Origin: an archaeon
GTDB taxonomy: Archaea; Methanobacteriota; Methanobacteria; Methanobacteriales; Methanobacteriaceae
Reading direction: 5' to 3'
Assembly: GCA_024409185.1 (NCBI GenBank)
Contig: JAKSUD010000014.1
Coordinates: forward strand, 1-11,037
Length of the DNA: 11,037 nt
The notes beneath the pieces were generated by a model, which saw only the letters and a program-made list of their open reading frames with translations, ran no database searches and was not told the DNA's origin. Every line of letters begins with the position of its first letter. Position 1 is the first letter of the stretch. The position numbers and the translations under genes are program-made. Positions 6,046-11,037 of this stretch are shown in pieces.

Positions 6046-7830
6046 ATGAACCTAAAACGAAAAACAATAGCTATTCTATTAGTTTTAGTATTCCTTGCAT
6101 CAACAATACCTGCTGTATCTGCAGATGATGTAGATTATTCTTTAACTAGTGGAATAGTTGATTTATTTGTAGAAGAAAATGGTCTTTTACATGTAAAAGA
6201 AACTATTAATTACCATTTCGATAGTTCTGCTAATGGAGTATATAGAGATATTCCATTAAAAGATAATCAAGAAGTAAAGAACCTAAAAGTTAGTGTAGAA
6301 GGAGCATATTGTGATTATACTATTATCAATGAAGAAGGTAAAGAAAGAATAAAAGTTTATATTTATAGTGATGAAGCTAAAACTCATAAAATAGCTCCAA
6401 ATTCAGATATTAAAGTACATTACGAATATGATTTCACAAATGTTATAAAAATTTATACTGATACTGGAGAGTTACATTATAAACTTTGGGGAGAAGAATG
6501 GGAAGCAAATGTATATCACGTGAAAGCTACTATTCATTATCCAAATAAAAAAGGAATTGAATACTGGATTAACCCATATAATCACGTAAGCAAAGATTCC
6601 TGGACTAACAACACTTTAAACGTTGAAAGTGGTTTTATTGGAAGTGGAGAATATCTTGAACTTAGATCAACAATCCCCCTTAGTGAATTTAAAAACCCAA
6701 TTTATGCACAACATATTAATTCCCCAGGTTTGGCTGAAATTAAAAAGATTCAAAAAGATTATGAAAATGCAAATGAATTTGCAAATACTGGATTTTTAGT
6801 TGTAGATATTTTAGCTATTCTTTCTATTGCAATACCTGTGATAATTTACTTTAGAGAAGGAAGAGAACCAAAAATAGCTTATAATGGAATTTATGAAAGA
6901 GAACTTCCAACAAAAGATTCTCCTGCATTTGTAAATGCAATGCAAGGAGGATTTGGAAAAACAGTGGGAGAACCAGATACTCATGGATTCCAAGCAACTA
7001 TTATGGATTTAATTAATAGAAAAGTTATTTCTATATCTAAAGAAGAAAGTAACGGCCTTAAAAATAGTGCAATTATGGAAATAAATTATGATAAATTAAG
7101 TGAACTTAAACCATTTGAAAATGAAGTTTTAAATATTTTAAAACCATTTGAATTAAATGGAAAAATTAATTTAGATCATATGGAATCAAGTTTAAAAGGA
7201 TCCCAAATTGCAAAAAATTTCTCTACTGAAATTGAATATTGGGAAAAAAGCTTTAAAAGCACTTATCTTCCAAAATCTAAACTTAAAAAATACTTTATTG
7301 AAAGTGGTGCAAATCATATAAAATATTATGGTATCATAATAATAATTTTAGCAATTATATTAGGATACTTCTCTATTAATTCAATAGTAGAGAATGCATT
7401 TAAGTCATTAATTGTAGCTATTTTCATGGGAATAGTTGGAATAATATGTTTAAAAATTCCTTCAACTGTTGGTGGTAGATGGACTGATGAAGGTGCTGAA
7501 TATAATGCAAAATGGAAAAACTTTAAGAAATATCTTAAGGATTACTCTTTAATCAAAGAGCATCCTCCTGAATCAATAGCTATTTGGAACGAATATTTAG
7601 TTTATGCAACTGCACTTGGCGTAGCTGATGAAGTTTACAAAGCTATGAAAATGATTGAATATAATGGTAATGATTACTTCTATGGTAATGATTTGTTCTT
7701 GTTCTATTACTTCGGAGGACATCATGCATTACACCATGCAATAAACACAGGAATAAGCACTGCAACTTCAAACAATTCTGTTGGTGGAATTGGAGGAGGT
7801 TCTGGTGGAGGAGGTGGGGGAGCATTTTAG
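6046..7830 (+). CDS. DUF2207 family membrane protein
   Basis: A 594-residue protein with a Sec-type signal peptide: a lysine/arginine start, a hydrophobic core at about 8-22, and probable cleavage after AVSA at 26. The outer domain of about 200 residues matches the DUF2207 pattern (VEENGLLHVKETINYHF, then GVYRDIPL, later a LWGEEWEANV-type segment). One membrane segment lies at about 250-267. A cytoplasmic domain of roughly 155 residues with mixed charge follows, then two close membrane segments at about 428-445 and 454-472, and a second soluble part. The C-terminus ends in GGIGGGSGGGGGGAF, the glycine-rich tail common in this family. An AGGTGA site at 6036-6041 supports the start. Function is unknown; coupling to LemA through co-transcription is the best clue. 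No frame damage is seen, and base composition matches the neighbours apart from the glycine tail. Confidence 0.9.
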   Translation: MNLKRKTIAILLVLVFLASTIPAVSADDVDYSLTSGIVDLFVEENGLLHVKETINYHFDSSANGVYRDIPLKDNQEVKNLKVSVEGAYCDYTIINEEGKERIKVYIYSDEAKTHKIAPNSDIKVHYEYDFTNVIKIYTDTGELHYKLWGEEWEANVYHVKATIHYPNKKGIEYWINPYNHVSKDSWTNNTLNVESGFIGSGEYLELRSTIPLSEFKNPIYAQHINSPGLAEIKKIQKDYENANEFANTGFLVVDILAILSIAIPVIIYFREGREPKIAYNGIYERELPTKDSPAFVNAMQGGFGKTVGEPDTHGFQATIMDLINRKVISISKEESNGLKNSAIMEINYDKLSELKPFENEVLNILKPFELNGKINLDHMESSLKGSQIAKNFSTEIEYWEKSFKSTYLPKSKLKKYFIESGANHIKYYGIIIIILAIILGYFSINSIVENAFKSLIVAIFMGIVGIICLKIPSTVGGRWTDEGAEYNAKWKNFKKYLKDYSLIKEHPPESIAIWNEYLVYATALGVADEVYKAMKMIEYNGNDYFYGNDLFLFYYFGGHHALHHAINTGISTATSNNSVGGIGGGSGGGGGGAF

Positions 7831-7840
7831 CTCTTCCATC

Positions 7841-7869
7841 TTTTTATTTTTAAAATTTTCTTTTTTTTT
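7841..7869 (+). terminator. Poly-T terminator after the lemA-DUF2207 unit
   Basis: Eleven bases after the stop codon a T-rich stretch begins and ends in a run of nine T. There is no hairpin, which is normal for archaeal U-tract termination. The following spacer up to the transcription factor S gene carries only AT-rich DNA and a candidate promoter. Confidence 0.55.
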
Positions 7870-7976
7870 CATTACATAATTAATAAATAGATTTAAAAAT
7901 TTAACCATATCTAATAAAACTTATTTTATACAATAATCTTAAATAAAATAATTATACAATATAATAAAGTAACTAA

Positions 7977-7986
7977 ATTATAAATT
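7977..7986 (+). promoter_or_regulatory. Candidate TATA box of the transcription factor S gene
   Basis: The stretch aattataaatt has its centre about 25 bases before 8006. Transcription would therefore start at or just before the upstream ATG at 8006, giving a leader of about 15 bases to the ATG at 8021. Confidence 0.35.
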
Positions 7987-8020
7987 TAAACTTTTTTTAA
8001 AATTAATGAGTGGTATAACA

Positions 8021-8335
8021 ATGAAATTTTGTCCTAAATGTAATTCTATGATTCTACCAAAAAATGGTAAATTAAAATGTAGATGTGGATGGGAAGATGA
8101 AGTGGTAGAAGAAGAACTTGAAAAAGAATATAAATTTGAAAAAGACGTAGAATTTCAAAAAGAAGTTATTGTTACTGATAATAATAAAACCTTACCTACT
8201 ACAGAGATTACTTGTTATAAATGTGGTGGAACAAAAGGTTACTGGTGGACTGTTCAAACAAGATCTGCAGATGAAGCACCGACATTTTTTATAAGATGTG
8301 CTAAATGTGGAAATACCTGGAGAAGATCCAATTAA
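8021..8335 (+). CDS. tfs: Transcription factor S (archaeal TFIIS-like RNA cleavage factor)
   Basis: A 104-residue two-zinc-ribbon protein that stimulates the RNA polymerase to cleave backtracked RNA. It is sometimes annotated as RNA polymerase subunit M. The N-terminal ribbon uses C4, C7, C20 and C22; the C-terminal ribbon uses C65, C68, C93 and C96. The acidic pair D84-E85 in QTRSADEAPTFF is the catalytic hairpin of TFIIS/TFS and is intact, so cleavage activity is expected. A glutamate/lysine-rich linker (about 25-50) joins the ribbons. A longer frame starts at an ATG at 8006. I prefer 8021 because the family begins with MKFCPKC and a GAGTGGT stretch is placed as a ribosome binding site. If the mRNA is leaderless from 8006, five more residues would be made. 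It is a single gene facing a convergent neighbour. Confidence 0.93.
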   Translation: MKFCPKCNSMILPKNGKLKCRCGWEDEVVEEELEKEYKFEKDVEFQKEVIVTDNNKTLPTTEITCYKCGGTKGYWWTVQTRSADEAPTFFIRCAKCGNTWRRSN

Positions 8336-8400
8336 AAAAAATCTAAGATAAAAAATATAAGAATCTGAATTAAAAAAGAATATTAAACCTACATATGAAA

Positions 8401-8426
8401 TTAAATTAATTAAATTAATTAAATTA
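8401..8426. repeat. Short tandem repeat, 9-base unit
   Basis: Almost three copies of ttaaattaa stand in the convergent spacer between transcription factor S and the membrane protein gene. Probably simple-sequence DNA without its own role; its length could vary between strains. Confidence 0.6.
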
Positions 8427-8470
8427 AAAAAAAGAAAAAGAGAAAATAATAGCTAAAATTAATAGCTATT
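8426..8470 (-). terminator. Hairpin and U-tract terminator of the membrane protein gene
   Basis: The arms aatagct (8448-8454) and agctatt (8464-8470) form a 7-bp stem with a nine-base loop directly after the stop codon. On the minus strand it is followed by T-rich sequence ending in a run of eight T (8433-8426). This looks like a factor-independent terminator. I see no comparable T run for the plus-strand transcript coming from transcription factor S. Confidence 0.6.
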
Positions 8471-8474
8471 ACTA

Positions 8475-9500
8475 TTATTTACGTTTAGGATGATTAATAT
8501 CTTCACTAATTTTTTTAAGAATTTTTTTCTTAATAGTTCTATTTGGATTATTTGGATCAGATACATAAATATAATCTTCTTCATATATTGGAAGAGGTTC
8601 TCCATAATCATCAACATAAATTTTATTATTAATATTATTTGGAACAAAATCTAAATCATTCACATAATTATATTGAACATTAGCACCATAACCATTATTA
8701 TCTAAATCATCAATATAATTATTTTTAATTGAGTGATTATTAAAATTACCAGACATATTCCTATTATTAGCACCAAAATTATTAGAGTTAATAAAATCAG
8801 TTCTAATTTTTTTAGCATTTGGAATATTTTTAGAAATTTTATTTATTTCAGATTTTGAAGGGATTAAAACACTAATAATTACAATCAATAAAATAATACA
8901 AATCATAAATCCAAGAATTGGATCAATACGATCAAAACCTAAATAATATATTTTAGTGAATATTGGATGTAAATCTACATTTCCTCTAAGGAACAAAAGA
9001 CCACCGACAATTAATAAAACAAACCCATTTATTCTTTTAATAATGTCTGGCTTAAGAAATGGATAAATACTAATAACCACTAAAGAAATACCCATTACTC
9101 TAAATAAATTTTGATCTGTAGCTGCTTCTAACAAATAAAATAGATTAGAAATAATATAATGAATATCACTTAAACAGAATACAGCTTCAATAATTAAAAT
9201 TACTACAATTGGAAAAATAAAAGCAATTTTATGAGTTAATACAGAACTACTTTTTTTATTCTCACCAATATTACTTTCAGATGAAACATTTGATGAAACA
9301 CGAGTATTACGACGTTTATCACGTACTTTTGAGAGATCAATATCTTTAGTCTTTTCATCATAATAAGTTGAAAGTAATTGATATAAAAAAGAACTTAAAA
9401 CAGAACCAATAACAGTACCAGAAACACCTAACCATGAAGTAAATAATGCAACGATTCCTGAAATAACTCCTGCCATTATAATATTAAAATGTTTAACCAT
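8475..9500 (-). CDS. Membrane protein of unknown function with Asn/Asp/Tyr-rich tail
   Basis: I do not recognise this 341-residue protein. Visible parts, in order, are: a glycine/serine-rich hydrophobic N-terminus (about 5-45, perhaps two short helices); a charged segment rich in Lys, Arg and Ser (about 47-88); about four membrane segments (roughly 91-109, 133-150, 157-171 and 195-213); and a long polar tail from about 215. The tail has many Asn and repeated acidic/aromatic stretches such as NYIDDLDNN, NYVNDLDF, KIYVDDYGE and DYIYVSD, and ends in a basic cluster. The pattern suggests a membrane anchor with a flexible tail, perhaps a binding site for partners, but no function can be named. GTGAT lies four bases before the ATG. 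Several AT-rich TATA-like stretches lie at 9585-9620 and none stands out. It looks like a clade-restricted methanogen protein. Confidence 0.75.
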   Translation of the reverse strand: MVKHFNIIMAGVISGIVALFTSWLGVSGTVIGSVLSSFLYQLLSTYYDEKTKDIDLSKVRDKRRNTRVSSNVSSESNIGENKKSSSVLTHKIAFIFPIVVILIIEAVFCLSDIHYIISNLFYLLEAATDQNLFRVMGISLVVISIYPFLKPDIIKRINGFVLLIVGGLLFLRGNVDLHPIFTKIYYLGFDRIDPILGFMICIILLIVIISVLIPSKSEINKISKNIPNAKKIRTDFINSNNFGANNRNMSGNFNNHSIKNNYIDDLDNNGYGANVQYNYVNDLDFVPNNINNKIYVDDYGEPLPIYEEDYIYVSDPNNPNRTIKKKILKKISEDINHPKRK

Positions 9501-9672
9501 ACTATCACTCTCTAAAATAATTTAGAATTAAAATATGTTTAAAAAATTTAAATCAAATATTTTAGTAATGTAAATATTAAATTAAGCTTATATTTAAATA
9601 TATTGTTTTATATATTTATAAATCTAATTAAAAGTAATAAAAAATCATGAAAAAGTATTAATAATATCTTAT

Positions 9673-9679
9673 AAAAAAG
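9673..9679 (-). terminator. U-tract after tRNA-Thr
   Basis: On the minus strand a run of six T follows the tRNA-Thr discriminator base by one nucleotide. This is a common end signal for archaeal tRNA transcripts. Confidence 0.5.
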
Positions 9680-9752
9680 AGCCTTAGGGGGGATTCGAAC
9701 CCCCGACTTCTACCTTACCAAGGTAGCGCTCTACCAGCTGAGCCACTAAGGC
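9680..9752 (-). tRNA. tRNA-Thr (anticodon GGT)
   Basis: The minus strand folds into a full cloverleaf of 73 bases. The acceptor stem is GCCTTAG/CTAAGGC and the D arm GCTC/GAGC. The anticodon stem CTACC/GGTAG carries loop TTGGTAA, so the anticodon is GGT, reading ACC and ACT. The T arm is GGGGG-TTCGAAT-CCCCC. The discriminator base is T and no CCA is encoded, as usual in methanogens. There is no intron. It lies 37 bases behind tRNA-Leu on the same strand and is probably cut from a shared transcript. Confidence 0.96.
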
Positions 9753-9786
9753 AAAATCGAGAAAAATGCATAAAAAATTTAAGAAT

Positions 9787-9873
<87 letters not shown>

Positions 9874-9907
9874 TAATATAACAACAATATAAGGTTGTAC
9901 TTAATAG

Positions 9908-9916
9908 TATATAAAT
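9908..9916 (-). promoter_or_regulatory. TATA box of the tRNA-Leu/tRNA-Thr unit
   Basis: The minus strand reads ATTTATATA, centred about 40 bases before the first base of tRNA-Leu. With the usual archaeal distance, the transcript begins near 9887 and carries a short 5' leader of about 15 bases for RNase P to remove. Confidence 0.6.
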
Positions 9917-9989
9917 GTTTTGTTAATCCAATTAAATTAAAAATAAAAATTAAAAATAAATTCCAAAACTAATTCGAATTTTTAAAAAA

Positions 9990-9998
9990 TTATATAAA
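9990..9998 (+). promoter_or_regulatory. TATA box of the ferredoxin gene
   Basis: TTATATAAA preceded by a run of A is a good archaeal box A. The transcription start would be at about 10019, leaving a leader of about 45 bases before the GTG start. It lies back to back with the tRNA promoter. Confidence 0.5.
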
Positions 9999-10064
9999 TA
10001 ACAAGATTTATATTTTAATAATAATATTCAAATAATATTAATAAATTAATAAAAGGATGATAAA

Positions 10065-10232
10065 GTGGAGATAGAAGCTGACTTATGTGGAGTATGTGAA
10101 AAATGTATTCCTGTATGCCCTAATGAATTAATTATAAAAGTAGGATATACAATGAAAGTTAAAGAAGGATGTGTAAACTGTGGAGAATGCTACAATATAT
10201 GTCCTTTAGGAGCTATTTTCTTAGACGAATAA
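10065..10232 (+). CDS. Small 2[4Fe-4S] ferredoxin
   Basis: A 55-residue protein made almost only of two cluster motifs: C8/C11/C14/C18 followed by proline, and C36/C39/C42/C46 followed by proline. This is the layout of clostridial-type ferredoxins that carry low-potential electrons in the cytoplasm. The start codon is GTG, read as methionine. A GGATGAT stretch (10055-10061) a few bases upstream serves as ribosome binding site, and no ATG is available in this frame before residue 30, which lies between the two motifs. The frame is short and easily missed by length cut-offs. A membrane-anchored protein follows 41 bases later and may be on the same transcript. Which enzyme it serves cannot be told from the sequence; the por system in this window is one possible partner. 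Confidence 0.85.
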   Translation: MEIEADLCGVCEKCIPVCPNELIIKVGYTMKVKEGCVNCGECYNICPLGAIFLDE

Positions 10233-10273
10233 TTTTTACAATATTAAACAAATACACTAAGGAAGAATAAAAA

Positions 10274-11037
10274 ATGAAAGTTAAACTTACAATAATAGAC
10301 ATTTTAATTATAATCTGTATTGTTTGTGCAATTAGTTTTGCAGTTTATCATATGACTGCAGATAACGATAATGGTTCTGCAGTAAATTTTGATTCATCAA
10401 CTTCAAATAAAATTACAGAAAATTATTTAAATTTATATAAAAATGGATACATAATTAAAAGTCAAATAGTTGGTACCAATGCAAGTTCTGGAGAAAAAGT
10501 ATCCATAAATGGTACAGTACTATGGATTGGAGATGAAAAAGGTTCTAATGTTAAAGTTTTAGTAGAAAATCAAGGTCAAAAATACTTAGTAGGATTATAT
10601 AAAGATGTTCCCGAAGCAGATATTTACTTTGATCAAATTAGTTTAGAAACAACTGGAGAAAAATACAAAAACATTAAAGAAGTGAAAATTTCACCTAAAT
10701 CTATAAATTCTCTCAATGATTTAGTTTCAGGAATTAATGAGAAAACTAATTACGAGATAACTACTGATATTGCAATGTCTAAAATAGACACTATTACATA
10801 CCAACAATTAATAAATAATTTAAATAAAATAAAAGACCCTAGAATTATCATTACTGAAAACCCAATTCAATTATTAAAAATAATCAGAGCAGATTCTCAA
10901 ACAATAAACTCTGCAGATTCTGTTTTAGGAAATATTGATGGCCAAACTAATGATATAACAATTAGAATTTATAACTGTAGTGATAATGACCTTAAAACCA
11001 TAAAAGAAAATTATGATGTTATAAATGTTAAAGATAT
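10274..11037 (+). CDS. Membrane-anchored protein of unknown function, cut by the window end
   Basis: The frame is open from an ATG to the last base of the window (254 full codons), so the C-terminus is missing. An AGGA stretch at about 10260-10263 may be its ribosome binding site. An N-terminal membrane segment (about residues 6-26, IIDILIIICIVCAISFAVY) is followed by a polar linker and a mainly beta-like extracellular part. That part contains patterns such as VSINGTVLWIGDEKG and VKVLVENQGQKYLVGLY. The start with a short basic end, an IIDIL helix and a beta domain resembles DUF4330-type proteins, but I hold that only loosely. Base composition and codon use match the neighbours. It is probably co-transcribed with the ferredoxin upstream, yet contains no redox motif itself. 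Confidence 0.75.
   Translation, partial: MKVKLTIIDILIIICIVCAISFAVYHMTADNDNGSAVNFDSSTSNKITENYLNLYKNGYIIKSQIVGTNASSGEKVSINGTVLWIGDEKGSNVKVLVENQGQKYLVGLYKDVPEADIYFDQISLETTGEKYKNIKEVKISPKSINSLNDLVSGINEKTNYEITTDIAMSKIDTITYQQLINNLNKIKDPRIIITENPIQLLKIIRADSQTINSADSVLGNIDGQTNDITIRIYNCSDNDLKTIKENYDVINVKD

Noticed and set aside
7786..7830. Poly-glycine end of the DUF2207 protein as a frameshift or assembly artefact
   Set aside because: Glycine-rich tails are common in this family, and the frame runs cleanly to a stop followed by a terminator.
8401..8426. Tandem repeat as an attachment site or mobile element end
   Set aside because: It is simple AT repeat DNA; there is no integrase, transposase or matching second copy in the window.
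8459..8647. A second minus-strand frame inside the 3' end of the membrane protein gene
   Set aside because: Low-complexity isoleucine/methionine-rich shadow of the Asn-rich tail in another frame.

Overview
The window looks like chromosomal DNA of a host-associated methanogen of the Methanobacteriaceae, most like Methanobrevibacter. The reasons are very AT-rich spacers, archaeal TATA boxes (TTTATATA type) in front of genes and tRNAs, GGTGA/GGAGG ribosome binding sites, tRNA genes without an encoded CCA, an archaeal transcription factor S, and a pyruvate:ferredoxin oxidoreductase locus in the gene order C-D-A-B-E-F. Genus and species are inference.

Left part, minus strand (about 120-5140). A strong TATA box at 5127-5135 starts the por locus: porC (gamma), a 194-base gap, then porD, porA, porB, porE and porF packed tightly. 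CDAB form the enzyme that interconverts pyruvate and acetyl-CoA + CO2 with ferredoxin. PorE and PorF are two four-cluster polyferredoxins that very probably wire it to the ferredoxin/hydrogenase pool. Together PorB, PorD, PorE and PorF hold about 11 [4Fe-4S] clusters. Downstream on the same strand, with its own promoter, is a six-segment potassium-channel-like protein with an S4-type helix and an SVGYGD filter; its mRNA is probably leaderless.

Middle part, plus strand (5156-8335). A 321-base divergent spacer carries several TCAT-type repeats that could be operator sites. It leads into a LemA protein followed by a secreted/membrane DUF2207 protein with a glycine-rich tail, a common pairing of unknown function. 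A poly-T tract ends that unit. Then comes transcription factor S (RNA cleavage factor), with its acidic DE pair intact.

Right part (8340-11037). A minus-strand membrane protein of unknown function with an Asn/Asp/Tyr-rich tail ends at a hairpin plus U-tract. Upstream of its start, also on the minus strand, lie tRNA-Leu(TAA) and tRNA-Thr(GGT) behind one TATA box. Divergent from these, on the plus strand, are a 55-residue 2[4Fe-4S] ferredoxin with a GTG start and a membrane-anchored protein that runs off the window.

Most of this is conserved methanogen core. I see no CRISPR array, insertion sequence, integrase or defence system. The least explained items are the repeats in the por/lemA spacer, the porC-porD gap, the unknown membrane protein at 8475-9500 and the cut gene at the right end.
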